DNA of 64,000 nt from CAZKFN01 sp964552035. GTDB taxonomy: Bacteria > Bacteroidota > Bacteroidia > Flavobacteriales_E > Vicingaceae. How positions within the stretch are numbered: the first letter of the stretch is position 1; each line of letters begins with the position of its first letter. A program made the translations under genes and the position numbers. The stretch covers positions 62,001 through 126,000 of the forward strand of contig CAZKFN010000001.1 of assembly GCA_964552035.1 (NCBI GenBank), in the 5' to 3' direction. Of this stretch, positions 45,564 through 55,067 are shown piece after piece. The notes beneath the pieces were generated by a model. It ran no database searches, had not been told where the DNA came from, and worked only from the letters and a program-made list of their open reading frames with translations.

Positions 45564-45588
45564 AAAAAGGCGCAAATTGCGCCTTTTT
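45564..45588 (+). terminator. Intrinsic terminator of hppD
   Basis: Near-perfect palindrome AAAAAGGCGCAA / TTGCGCCTTTTT around one central A, with its own T-run at the end. It closes the trhO-hmgA-hppD unit. Confidence 0.85.
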
Positions 45589-45667
45589 GTTTTCTAGGTA
45601 AATCATAGGGTTAAAGCCTTGAACGGGCATATTTTGGTGAAAGTCTTTAGCCTACCTAAAAGCTCCT

Positions 45668-45946
45668 TTATTTTGAAATATCTACTTTATCATAGTAGTT
45701 TATATACATTTTAATTTTCCCAAGGTTTTGATGTTTAAGTTCTCCAACTTTTAAATCTATCCATACAAAACATTGAAGAGTTCGATTATAAAAAATAAGA
45801 TCAATTCTAAAATGCTTGTCATCAAAAGAAATGGGCTTTTGTTGAGCAACAAAAGTAAAGCCATTTCTGAGTTTTAAAGAAAAGGTGATTTCTAAAAATT
45901 CTTCCGATGAAAAGCTAAGGTCAAAAATTGAAACAAAAAGGCATCT
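45668..45946 (-). pseudogene. Remnant of a DUF1016 (YhcG-type PD-(D/E)XK) nuclease
   Basis: An open stretch of about 92 codons with no ATG. It contains FRIDLIFYNRTLQCFVWIDL and KVGELKHQNLGKIKMYINYY, the catalytic heart of the DUF1016 C-terminal nuclease domain, with the D … D-x-K residues still present. The stop comes about 60 residues before the usual family end, and the N-terminal domain is absent, so the gene is cut at both ends. A possible further piece (EDAFLFQFL) lies in another frame just upstream. It marks an accessory site next to the Fic gene. Confidence 0.7.
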
Positions 45947-46283
45947 TCAAATTGCAAAATTAATCGTCAATAAAACGCTGACCATTTTTGGACTAGGAGG
46001 TACCTTAAAAGGTTATTTTATAAAACAATAAAGCAAAAATGTTAGTTCCTTGCTTTTGCTTTCCCTGATGAAAAAGCCTCATTCTTACTTGCTATTTTCT
46101 TATATTCCTGTAAATCAATTGCTTTCAAATTCTAATCGATCTGATTACCAGTGAATACCGTAGAGACCAACGTTCTATAAAATTTACACCACACTTTACA
46201 CATAAAAATCCGCTTTCCAATCTACACCCTACCAAAAAACAAACGAATAAATGCAAAAAGACTTCTTTTTCTCGAAAAATGAC
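45947..46283. other. Intergenic stretch between the DUF1016 remnant and the Fic gene
   Basis: No intact gene. A plus-strand run of about 35 codons ending TLTIFGLGGTLKGYFIKQ then TAA at about 46029 is open but has no start and is not recognised. The rest has stops in all frames. Confidence 0.5.
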
Positions 46284-46309
46284 TAAATTTGTCATGATTA
46301 ATATTGTCA
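46279..46309 (+). promoter_or_regulatory. Promoter/operator region of the HTH-Fic gene
   Basis: TAAATTTG (46284-46291) fits the -7 consensus. It is embedded in the inverted repeat ATGAC-TAAATTT-GTCAT (46279-46295). TTGTCA recurs at 46289-46294 and 46304-46309, 15 bases apart, just before the ATG at 46313. Because the product has an N-terminal HTH, autoregulation at these sites is plausible. Confidence 0.4.
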
Positions 46310-46312
46310 ATC

Positions 46313-47377
46313 ATGGAAACACTAATAGAAAAGCAAAGAAAAAAAAACAAAATAAAAGTATATGAGCTAGCCCATCTATTATCCATAGACGCCAGCCTAA
46401 TGAGTCGTATCCTGTCTGGAAAGCGCATACCATCAGACCAACAATTACAAAATTTGGCCTCGATTTTAGCTGTCCCATACGAAGAATTACTCAAGGACAA
46501 AATACGTTTGAAGATCATTGAATTGCTTAAACCATATCCTTATTTAGCCAAGGAAGTTTTACAAATGGTGGAAGAGGAAAGAGTAGCTTATCTGAGTAGT
46601 AATAGGAAATTTGAACTCATTAATTTGGATCATCTTCAAGGGAGCTTGAACGAACTCACCAAGCTTCAACAAAAATGGGCAGCACAAAGGCCATTGGATA
46701 CTTTGCAACTCCAGAAGATGTTAGAATACTTTCACACTTCTTACACCTATGAGAGTAATCAAATTGAAGGTAATACACTAGATTTTCAAGAAACCCACTT
46801 AGTAATCAATGAGGGCATCACTATTGGCGGAAAGTCTATGCGCGAGCACCTTGAAGCTATCAATCATAGAGAAGCTATTGATTTAATTATTGATTTGGTG
46901 CGTCGCTCCATTGATTTAAGTGCACATACTTTAAAAGAAATCCATCAATTGATACTCAAAGGGATTCACTCAAAAGGTGCTGGCGTGTATCGACAAAGTG
47001 CAGTACGAATCTCAGGAAGTCGTCACCTTCCTCCAGATGCTTATCGCATTGAGGAATTAATGGAAAATTACTTTCATTTTTATCACTTCCAGAAACGTCA
47101 ACTTCATCCAGTAATCTTAGCGGCAGAGATGCACGAACGTTTGGTTACAATTCATCCTTTTATTGATGGGAACGGTCGAACATCACGTCTAGTAATGAAC
47201 TTGATATTATTGCAAAACGGTTATCCTATTGTCAGCCTCAAAGGCGATGCCGATAACCGTAAGCGGTATTATCATGCACTTGAACAAGTACAAATCGATC
47301 ACAATCATGACGATTTCTACCGATTGATTATCGAGCGTACCAAGGCCTCATTACTCGAACATCTTGCACTTTGTTAA
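46313..47377 (+). CDS. HTH (XRE) and Fic-domain protein
   Basis: A 354-residue protein from the ATG at 46313 (a TTG three codons earlier is in frame but less likely). An XRE-type helix-turn-helix lies at about residues 10-65 (LAHLLSIDASLMSRILSGKR). The Fic catalytic motif HPFIDGNGRTSR begins at His281. The inhibitory motif S148-x-x-x-E152-G153 in ESNQIEGN lies in the same chain ahead of the Fic core, so this is a self-inhibited (class II) Fic enzyme that probably AMPylates a protein target. Codon and base composition (more CGT, CGC and CTC) differ from the flanking genes, which suggests recent acquisition. Confidence 0.9.
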   Translation: METLIEKQRKKNKIKVYELAHLLSIDASLMSRILSGKRIPSDQQLQNLASILAVPYEELLKDKIRLKIIELLKPYPYLAKEVLQMVEEERVAYLSSNRKFELINLDHLQGSLNELTKLQQKWAAQRPLDTLQLQKMLEYFHTSYTYESNQIEGNTLDFQETHLVINEGITIGGKSMREHLEAINHREAIDLIIDLVRRSIDLSAHTLKEIHQLILKGIHSKGAGVYRQSAVRISGSRHLPPDAYRIEELMENYFHFYHFQKRQLHPVILAAEMHERLVTIHPFIDGNGRTSRLVMNLILLQNGYPIVSLKGDADNRKRYYHALEQVQIDHNHDDFYRLIIERTKASLLEHLALC

Positions 47378-47388
47378 AAAGTGAAACC

Positions 47389-47523
47389 ATGAAAACTTAC
47401 GAATACAGAAAGTCCGATGATGTGTTGAAGGTAGAAGCGCAGTGGATACCTTTGCACATCATGTGGATAAATGTAAGTCCTTTTCTTTTTTATAGCGAAG
47501 AATTTCGAATGGATCTTGTATAA
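47389..47523 (+). CDS. Possible 44-residue small protein downstream of fic
   Basis: An ATG-started frame (MKTYEYRKSDDVLKVEAQ…) 12 bases after the Fic stop, ending in TAA. It matches no family I know. Its first half has the higher-GC composition of the Fic gene and overlaps a composite hairpin; the second half is AT-rich. It may equally be a remnant cut by insertion or chance. Low confidence. Confidence 0.25.
   Translation: MKTYEYRKSDDVLKVEAQWIPLHIMWINVSPFLFYSEEFRMDLV
47417..47462. repeat. Composite hairpin downstream of fic
   Basis: Outer stem ATGATGTG (47417-47424) / CACATCAT (47455-47462) and inner stem AAGGTA (47428-47433) / TACCTT (47447-47452), with a small asymmetric internal loop that can form G-T pairs and a 13-base apical loop. 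There is no T-run, so it is not a standard terminator. The rest of the 47378-47689 gap holds only the possible small protein and AT-rich sequence. Confidence 0.55.
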
Positions 47524-47689
47524 TTTAAAGTTTATTTTTTTACTCTTTTTACTGCTTGTTAAGTAAAAGATAAAAGTATTATTGCTTTCTTTACAATTTT
47601 TAAAATTACTTATAAAAGTTGCTATTCTAGTTGCAGGTCTAGTCAAGTTTTTTGAGATGAACAAATAGGGAAATTTAATTCAAAAAAAT

Positions 47690-50600
47690 ATGAAAAGAGT
47701 ATTATTGTTATGCGTATTGCTGTTTCTTTTTATTACTAACAATATTGCACAATCTGGTACAGAGTTTTGGCTTGCTCCACCAGATGTGACTGAACTGCAT
47801 AACTCACCTGGGGGGGTTCCTATCTACTTAAATATTTCAACTTTTAGCAAAGCAGCCACTGTTACAATAGACCAACCTGCTAATCCATCATTTACGCCAA
47901 TTGTCATTAATCTGGCAGCCAATACTGCGCATCAAGAAAATTTAAGTTCATTTGTTTCAGTCTTAGAAACTAGACCAACAAATACTGTTTTAAATACTGG
48001 TTTAAGGGTTTCTTCTACAGAAATAATCACTGCTTATTATGAAGTAAGTAACACCTCCAATCCGGATATTTTTGCTTTAAAAGGTAAAAATGCTCTAGGA
48101 GATGAGTTTTATATTCCTTTACATAATCATGCACCTTTTTACAACCATACTTTTGCTTCTCCACATCCAGCTTTTGCATCCTTTGAAATTGTTGCAACAG
48201 AGGATAGTACAGATGTTACTATTTTTTCCCCGGTGCCAGTAGATGGGCATCCGGCAAGAACTCCTTTTACCATTCGTTTAGACAGAGGGCAGACCTATTC
48301 TTGTGCATACACAGGAACTAATTATGAGAATCCAATTAATCACCCTTCAGGGGCTATAGTCTTATCTAATAAAGACATTGCCATTTCTATTAAAGATGAC
48401 TCCAACCACAACCCTTCAGGAGGATGTTATGACTTACTAGGCGATCAAATTGTTCCAGTAGGAATTGTAGGCACGGAATATATTGCTATTAAGGGAAGGC
48501 TAAATAGCAATGGAGATGAGAGCGTATTTATTTTAGCTACTGAAAACAATACTAAAGTTTATATCGATGGCTCTAGTACACCTATTGTAACTTTATTTGC
48601 AGGTCAAACTTATCGGTACGATATGGACTATTTGGCTAGTAGTACCAACTCAAATAGTGTATACATTACTTTATCAAAACCTTCTTACGTAACCCACGTA
48701 ACTGGTTTTGGTTGTGAAATGGGTACGGCGATTTTGCCTCCTTTAAATTGTGCCGGTTCAGAGCAGGTTGCTTTTACTAGATCAACGAGTGAGGGTTTTT
48801 TCTTAAACATTTTAGTTCGTTCTAAAGCAGTTGGTGGATTTTCTATTAACGGTAGTGGTACGGCTACAATTGATACAACAAAATTTATTGATGTACCGGG
48901 TACAGGTGGTGAATGGAAAGCAGCTCAATTGGAATTTAATGCCTCTCAAATTCCTGTAAATACTGCTCAACTTATTACGAATTCTAAAGATGTTTTTGCT
49001 TTGGGGATAATCAATGGAGGTGCTGGATCAGGCTGTAGATATGGGTTTTTCTCTGAATTTGCTGCAGAGGTTGAGGTAGTAGCTGGGTCAAATGGTACGG
49101 TTTGTGCCAATGATACTTTTAATTTATCAGGTTCAGTTTCTGGAGGAACTACTACTGGTGAATGGACCACCACAGGTTCAGGACAGTTTATTCCATCTGA
49201 AACAGATTTAAATGCCAGATATGTTCCAAGTCCAGCAGATATTTCTGCTGGAAGTGTAATTATAACATTGACTTCTACAGGGAATTGTACGCCTGTAGCT
49301 GATGATTTTAGGTTAAATATTATACCAGCACCTACAGTATCTGCAGGTGCAAATGTGAGCGTTTGTGCTAACAACTCTACGGTTGCTTTAAATGGTTCAA
49401 CTACTATTGCCTCTGGTGGAATATGGACTGGAGGAAGTGGAACTTTTAGTCCAAATAATGTAAGTTTAATCACCAATTATACACCTTCAGCTTCAGAAAT
49501 TGCTAGTGGGACTGTTACTTTAACACTGACTACAACAGGTAATGGTACTTGCCATCCAGTTACGGATAATATTACCATTTCAATTACTCCTGCTCCTATT
49601 GTTGACGCTGGTCCCGATCAAAATTTATGTGCAAACAATTCAATTGCAACTTTAAGTGGGTCTGTACTAGGTGCTTCAGCAGGTGTTTGGAGCGGAGGTG
49701 CTGGTAGCTTTTCACCCAACTCTAATTCTTTAAATGCTACATATACACCTACTGCTAATGAAATAGCTTTAGGTTCAGTTGTATTAACATTGACTACTGT
49801 AGGAAATGGGAATTGTTTGGCAGAAACAGATAGTGTTACCTTAAATTTTACACCAGCACCTACAGTTTCAGCAGGAGCAAATCAAATTTTATGTAGAAAT
49901 AACTCAACTGCTAATTTAAACGGTTCAGTTAGCGTTGCTGGGGGAGCACAATGGTCTGGTGGTGCGGGAGTTTTTTATCCCAATTCCAATACCTTAAATG
50001 CAACGTATACTCCAACATCAACAGAGTTGGCTACAGGATTTGTTGAATTAACTCTAACTACAACTAATAATGGTTTATGTAATGCGGTTATGGATACGGT
50101 TCGTATTGATTATACTCCTGAGCCATTAGTTAATGCTGGTAATGATACAACAGTTTGCGCCATTAATCCAATAATTAACTTATCCGGTCAAATAGGTATT
50201 GCTACCGGTGGGGTTTGGGTAGGAGGGAATGGGACTTTCTCTTCCTCTAGGACAACTTTAATAAATACATATTCACCTACTTCTTCTGAAATTGCAAATG
50301 GTAGCTTAATCTTAACTTTAGAATCTACCGGAAATGGAAATTGTAGTGTAGAGAGAGACTCCATTCTTATTTCCTTTCAACCCCAGGCAATTGTTAATGC
50401 TGGTGCTAATCAGACTTCTTGTGCAAACAATCCACAGGTTAACCTCGCAGGGATTATAAGTAATGCAACTGGTGGAGTTTGGTCTGGTGGAACAGGTAGT
50501 TTTAGCACTAATAATGCTGATTTAAATGCTATTTATACTCCTTCAATTTCAGAGATTAATGCTGGTGGTACGACTTTGTATCTTACCTCAACGGGTAATG

Positions 50601-53600
50601 GAAATTGTACAGCTGTTGTAGATTCTATGAGAATTATTATAAATGCGTCTCCAACGGCTAATGCAGGACCTAATCAAACAATTTGTTCTAATAATCCTGG
50701 TGTTTCTATATATGGATCTGTGAATGGAGCTTCAGGTGGACAATGGCATGGAGGATTAGGGACTTTTTCACCAAGTGCAAATGCATTAAATGTGGTTTAT
50801 ACTCCAACAGCAACAGAAATTGCTAATGGTTCGATAGACTTAATTTTAACAACTACGGGAAATGTTCTATGTAATCCAGTACACGACACGATGACCATAA
50901 ATTTTACTCCCTCGCCAGTAGTAAGTGCTGGAAATAACGATACGGTTTGTGCAAATAATCCAATAGCTCAATTGCAAGGAAGTGTTTTAATTGCAAGTGG
51001 TGGGATTTGGTCTGGAGGAGGTACTTTTTCGCCATCTGACACCTCTTTAAATGCTCAATATACCCCTTCAGCGGCAGAGATAAATGCAGGGAGATCAATG
51101 CTATATTTAAGAAGTACAGGAAATGGAAATTGTAATCCTGTAGTCGATAGTGTTGTTATTTATATACCTGCTGCTCCAACAGTTGATGCAGGGCAAAATC
51201 GTTCAGTTTGTGTAGATAATATGAATGTAGTATTATCTGGATCTGTTAGCGGAATCACAAATACTGGACAATGGTCTACCACTGGTACAGGAGTTTTTGT
51301 ACCTTCAAATAACGTCCTAAATGCAACATATATTCCAAGCTCAGCAGACTCAATTGCAGGGCAGGTTGGCTTAATTCTTAGCTCTACTAATAATAGAAGT
51401 TGTATGGCAGTTACAGATACTATGTTTATCAATATTGCTCCAGCAGGAATAGCTGATGCTGGATCAAACGTTACTGTTTGTGGAAATAATGCGAATGTTC
51501 GATTGTCTGGTAGTGTGAGCGGAGGGGCAACTGCTGGTACATGGTCTACCTCGGGAACAGGAACTTTCTCTCCCAATAATACTTTCTTGTCTGCAACTTA
51601 TATTCCTAGTGAGAACGACATTTTAAATGGTTCAGTTACTTTAACACTGACTTCTAATAGTTGTGATAACTCGGCAGATAAAATGGAGATTACTATTACT
51701 CCAGCACCTATTGTAGATGCTGGGAATGATCAAATTATTTGTGCAGACAGCTTAAGTGTTTCACTAATGGGAGTTGTAACGGGAGCTTCTACAACAGGGA
51801 AGTGGTCAACTACGGGTAGTGGCACATTTATTCCGAACGATTCTGCTCTAACAGTAACATATATTCCAAGCACTACGGACTCAATTTTACAAGAAATAGA
51901 ATTGATTTTAACTTCAACTAATATTGGGAATTGCAATATTGTGAGCGACACGATGAATCTTAGTATTTACCCAACGGGTACTGTCGATGCTGGGAAAGAC
52001 CAAGTTTTATGTGCCAACAATTCTGCTGTTAGCCTAAATGGTGTTATTGGTGGAGGAGCTGACAAAGGGAAATGGAGCACTTCAGGATCTGGACATTTTA
52101 TTCCTTCAAATACCGATTTAAATGCAACCTATATTCCAAGTTCTGCAGATTCAATTATTGGAGGAGTTCAATTGAAATTACTAGCTACAAATAGCTGTAA
52201 TCAAGCAGCAGACTCCATTAATATTTCTTTCACAACCCCACCCGTAGTAGATGCAGGGCCACCTTCAATTGCTATTTGTGGAACGAATCCAAATCTACCT
52301 TTATCAGGTAAAGTAAATGGAGCAGTTGGGGGAGAATGGTCTACTTCAGGTACGGGGACTTTTTCTCCAAGCAATACCAATCTAAATGCCATTTACCAAG
52401 CCTCTGCAGCGGATATCAATCGAGGTTCAATTACTTTATATTTGACTTCTACAGGCAATGATAAATGTAATGCAGTGGTAGATTCAATAGAAGTGAATGT
52501 TGGAAGTGGGATTGTTGCTGATGCTGGAGTGAATCAACAAGTTTGTGCTACTTCACCCTATACACAGCTAAGGGGGAAAGTTTCTAATGGGACAACTACT
52601 GGGGTATGGAAAACATTAGGTTCTGGGACTTTCTCACCTTCTGATTCTTTACTGACTGCAGAATATCACTTTAGTAGTGCAGATACCCTAAATGGAAGTG
52701 TAAGGTTAGTTTTAACTTCAACAAATAATGGGAGCTGCGCTGCAGCTACCGACACCATAGAAATAACCTTTGGAGATGCTGCATTTGTTTATGCTGGTAT
52801 TGATCAAATGACTTGTACTTCTAATCCAGATCTTCACCTTGATGGAATGGTAACAGGAGGTGCAACAAAAGGGACATGGATTACTACTGGAACAGGAGTG
52901 TTTACACCTTCTGATTCAGCATTAGATGCTGTTTATATTCCAAGTAATGTAGATGTTTCCAACGGTGAATTGAGCTTGATTTTAAGAACGACCAATCATG
53001 GTTCTTGTAAACAAGGAAGTGATACTCTTCAATTTAAAATTGAAAAAGAAGCAATTGTAGATGCAGGTGTAGATATTGAAATTTGTGCTTTTGTTGATTC
53101 AATCCCTTTGAGTGGAAGTATTCAAAATGCTAAAGGAAGTCGATGGACAACTAAAGGAACGGGTAGGTTTATACCTTCAGATACCCTATTGAATGCCTAT
53201 TATCAACCCAGTGCTTCTGATTTAGCAGGAGGGGAGATTACTTTATTTTTAACTTCTAGAGGTGGTATTGTTTGTTCTAATATCCAAGATTCCATACGAG
53301 TTCAGTTGGTTACACCTTTAGCTGTTGATTTTACTTTTGATGAGAGTTGTGTGGGTCAATTAATGAGCTTTAAAGATAGAACTACAGTTAACAACGGAAT
53401 AATAACCAATTGGGAATGGGATTTTGATGGAAAAATATCGAATTCACAAAACCCCATCCACATCTTTACAAGCCCTGGTACACATGATGTAAAACTAACG
53501 GTAACTTCAAGTTTAGGTTGTAAAAGTAGTATTATTAAAACTGTATTTATCAATGATGCACCTTATGCATCTTTTGATATCCGTCCGGATACAGCCGATG

Positions 53601-54082
53601 TAGGAAATGAAGTTAGTTTTCTTGATGCTTCTAGTGGAGCAAGTAGCTGGAACTGGGATTTTGGAGATGGAATTGGAAATTCCACAGAGCAATCTCCTAG
53701 ATATGCTTATCCTTTAGAGGGCATCTATCATGTAAAATTGGTGGTTGCTAATGCCTTAGGCTGCACGGATACTATAGTTAAATCTGTAATAGTAATTAGA
53801 GATGCAGAAGATCTACCATTATTACCTAATGCATTCTCACCCAACAAGGATGATTTAAACGATGAATTTAAAGTTCTTGGAGGGCCCTTTAAATCTGTAG
53901 AATTCAAGGTTTACAACAATTGGGGAAATTTAATTTTTGAATCAAAAGATGAAAATAAAGGGTGGGATGGAACATGGAAAGGAGAGCCTCAAGAAGCAGG
54001 GGATTATGTTTATACACTTAGAATCATCACTTTAAATGGTGAAATAATAAAGAAATACGGGAGCGTAGCACTAATTAGATAA
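47690..54082 (+). CDS. Giant repeat-containing cell-surface protein with gliding-motility C-terminal domain
   Basis: A 2130-residue exported protein. It has a signal peptide (about residues 1-20) and an N-terminal IgGFc-binding-type domain starting GTEFWLAPPDV (about 22-460). Sixteen beta-sandwich repeats of about 88 residues follow (about 462-1875), each with two cysteines. Two PKD-like domains come next (about 1876-2040; the second with WNWDFGDG). The end is a CHU_C gliding-motility/T9SS type B domain (PNAFSPNKDDLNDEFKV … YNNWGNLIFES … GDYVYTLRI). It should be secreted by T9SS and held at the surface by its PorP/SprF partner, whose gene starts two bases later. An adhesin role is inferred. 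Confidence 0.88.
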   Translation: MKRVLLLCVLLFLFITNNIAQSGTEFWLAPPDVTELHNSPGGVPIYLNISTFSKAATVTIDQPANPSFTPIVINLAANTAHQENLSSFVSVLETRPTNTVLNTGLRVSSTEIITAYYEVSNTSNPDIFALKGKNALGDEFYIPLHNHAPFYNHTFASPHPAFASFEIVATEDSTDVTIFSPVPVDGHPARTPFTIRLDRGQTYSCAYTGTNYENPINHPSGAIVLSNKDIAISIKDDSNHNPSGGCYDLLGDQIVPVGIVGTEYIAIKGRLNSNGDESVFILATENNTKVYIDGSSTPIVTLFAGQTYRYDMDYLASSTNSNSVYITLSKPSYVTHVTGFGCEMGTAILPPLNCAGSEQVAFTRSTSEGFFLNILVRSKAVGGFSINGSGTATIDTTKFIDVPGTGGEWKAAQLEFNASQIPVNTAQLITNSKDVFALGIINGGAGSGCRYGFFSEFAAEVEVVAGSNGTVCANDTFNLSGSVSGGTTTGEWTTTGSGQFIPSETDLNARYVPSPADISAGSVIITLTSTGNCTPVADDFRLNIIPAPTVSAGANVSVCANNSTVALNGSTTIASGGIWTGGSGTFSPNNVSLITNYTPSASEIASGTVTLTLTTTGNGTCHPVTDNITISITPAPIVDAGPDQNLCANNSIATLSGSVLGASAGVWSGGAGSFSPNSNSLNATYTPTANEIALGSVVLTLTTVGNGNCLAETDSVTLNFTPAPTVSAGANQILCRNNSTANLNGSVSVAGGAQWSGGAGVFYPNSNTLNATYTPTSTELATGFVELTLTTTNNGLCNAVMDTVRIDYTPEPLVNAGNDTTVCAINPIINLSGQIGIATGGVWVGGNGTFSSSRTTLINTYSPTSSEIANGSLILTLESTGNGNCSVERDSILISFQPQAIVNAGANQTSCANNPQVNLAGIISNATGGVWSGGTGSFSTNNADLNAIYTPSISEINAGGTTLYLTSTGNGNCTAVVDSMRIIINASPTANAGPNQTICSNNPGVSIYGSVNGASGGQWHGGLGTFSPSANALNVVYTPTATEIANGSIDLILTTTGNVLCNPVHDTMTINFTPSPVVSAGNNDTVCANNPIAQLQGSVLIASGGIWSGGGTFSPSDTSLNAQYTPSAAEINAGRSMLYLRSTGNGNCNPVVDSVVIYIPAAPTVDAGQNRSVCVDNMNVVLSGSVSGITNTGQWSTTGTGVFVPSNNVLNATYIPSSADSIAGQVGLILSSTNNRSCMAVTDTMFINIAPAGIADAGSNVTVCGNNANVRLSGSVSGGATAGTWSTSGTGTFSPNNTFLSATYIPSENDILNGSVTLTLTSNSCDNSADKMEITITPAPIVDAGNDQIICADSLSVSLMGVVTGASTTGKWSTTGSGTFIPNDSALTVTYIPSTTDSILQEIELILTSTNIGNCNIVSDTMNLSIYPTGTVDAGKDQVLCANNSAVSLNGVIGGGADKGKWSTSGSGHFIPSNTDLNATYIPSSADSIIGGVQLKLLATNSCNQAADSINISFTTPPVVDAGPPSIAICGTNPNLPLSGKVNGAVGGEWSTSGTGTFSPSNTNLNAIYQASAADINRGSITLYLTSTGNDKCNAVVDSIEVNVGSGIVADAGVNQQVCATSPYTQLRGKVSNGTTTGVWKTLGSGTFSPSDSLLTAEYHFSSADTLNGSVRLVLTSTNNGSCAAATDTIEITFGDAAFVYAGIDQMTCTSNPDLHLDGMVTGGATKGTWITTGTGVFTPSDSALDAVYIPSNVDVSNGELSLILRTTNHGSCKQGSDTLQFKIEKEAIVDAGVDIEICAFVDSIPLSGSIQNAKGSRWTTKGTGRFIPSDTLLNAYYQPSASDLAGGEITLFLTSRGGIVCSNIQDSIRVQLVTPLAVDFTFDESCVGQLMSFKDRTTVNNGIITNWEWDFDGKISNSQNPIHIFTSPGTHDVKLTVTSSLGCKSSIIKTVFINDAPYASFDIRPDTADVGNEVSFLDASSGASSWNWDFGDGIGNSTEQSPRYAYPLEGIYHVKLVVANALGCTDTIVKSVIVIRDAEDLPLLPNAFSPNKDDLNDEFKVLGGPFKSVEFKVYNNWGNLIFESKDENKGWDGTWKGEPQEAGDYVYTLRIITLNGEIIKKYGSVALIR
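49074..53317 (+). repeat. Sixteen tandem coding repeats of about 265 bases
   Basis: Each unit reads roughly V-x-A-G-x-x-x-x-x-C-x-N-N near its start, W-[ST] in the middle, F-x-P-[SN], and C-x-x-x-x-D late. Repeats 2-8 carry WSGG and TPS-x-x-EI. Repeat 1 and repeats 9-16 carry W-x-T-x-G-[ST]-G and mostly [IV]PSxxD. Both cysteines are kept in all 16 units. The DNA copies have diverged, so the array is old rather than a recent expansion. Confidence 0.9.
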
Positions 54083-54084
54083 TT

Positions 54085-55065
54085 ATGAAAATAAAACAAT
54101 TAAAAGCAATACTTATAGCATCTATCTTGTGTTTACCTATGACCCTTTTAGGGCAAGATTATCACTTTAGTAATTTTGATGCTCTAGTTACAGGATATCA
54201 GCCTGCATTAACAGGAATGTCTACAAAATATCAATACCAAGCAGCTTCTCAATACAGGAGTCAATGGAGACCACTATCAACAAAACCTTTTGCAACTTTT
54301 GCCTTCTCCTATGATATGCCACTCAATGAGCGTTGGGGATTTGGGGGGTATTTTGCTAATTTTGATGGAGCTAAGGTGTATAATTCTATGAACTTTATTG
54401 CATCCTCAGCCTATAGAATCTCTGACCCTATACAAAATGAACATATTCTAACAGTAGGTTTACAAGCGGGGTTAATTTATAATAATGTTAGCAATAGAGA
54501 TTTATTGTTTGAGAGCCAGTTTGATAATGGACGATTTAATTCGGCAGTTCCTTCGGGGGAAAATTTTAACTCCTACAATCATATGATGCCTGAATTTAAT
54601 ATGGGAATTTATTATAAATGGGCAGATGACTCTCGTATTTATCATCCCTATATCGGATTGTCTATCTTTCATTTAAGTACACCTAAAGAGGCCGTATTAA
54701 GTAATACTACCGATACAAGATTGTCGAGGCGTTTTTTAATAAACCCAGGAATATCCTTAGCTTTAGATGATCAATTTGATCTGGATATTAAAGGGATGTA
54801 TCAAATGCAGGGCCAAGCAGCTGAGTTATTAGCGGGAATGATAGCATCGTATCAAATAAAGGAATCTGAAACCGCTTTAAAACTGGGGGCATTATATCGA
54901 CTTGATGATGCTGTAAGCATTTTGGCAGGAGTAGGTTACCAAGATTTAATGGTGGCAATAAATTACGATATTACCGTTTCAACTTTAAATAAGTTTAATG
55001 GAGGTAGAGGAGCCTTTGAGTTATCTTTAATGTATAGACCACTTAAAAGCTATAAGAATCAATAA
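54085..55065 (+). CDS. PorP/SprF-family type IX secretion outer-membrane protein
   Basis: A 326-residue protein with a signal peptide (MKIKQLKAILIASILCLPMTLLGQ) and the family start DYHFSNFDALVTGYQPALTGM. It then has alternating strands of a predicted outer-membrane barrel and ends in an aromatic-containing strand (FELSLMYRPL). SprF is needed to deliver the SprB adhesin, and PorP/SprF genes often follow a CHU_C-domain protein gene. This gene lies two bases after the giant repeat protein, so they form a secretion pair. Confidence 0.9.
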   Translation: MKIKQLKAILIASILCLPMTLLGQDYHFSNFDALVTGYQPALTGMSTKYQYQAASQYRSQWRPLSTKPFATFAFSYDMPLNERWGFGGYFANFDGAKVYNSMNFIASSAYRISDPIQNEHILTVGLQAGLIYNNVSNRDLLFESQFDNGRFNSAVPSGENFNSYNHMMPEFNMGIYYKWADDSRIYHPYIGLSIFHLSTPKEAVLSNTTDTRLSRRFLINPGISLALDDQFDLDIKGMYQMQGQAAELLAGMIASYQIKESETALKLGALYRLDDAVSILAGVGYQDLMVAINYDITVSTLNKFNGGRGAFELSLMYRPLKSYKNQ

Positions 55066-55067
55066 GA

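Noticed and set aside
47374..47664. Minus-strand 96-codon open frame after fic
   Set aside because: Low-complexity, lysine-rich and antisense to AT-rich non-coding DNA; no family features.
48967..52392. Several minus-strand open frames of 60-170 codons across the adhesin repeats
   Set aside because: They recur at the same place in the repeat units and mirror the plus-strand codon pattern; no start context or family match.
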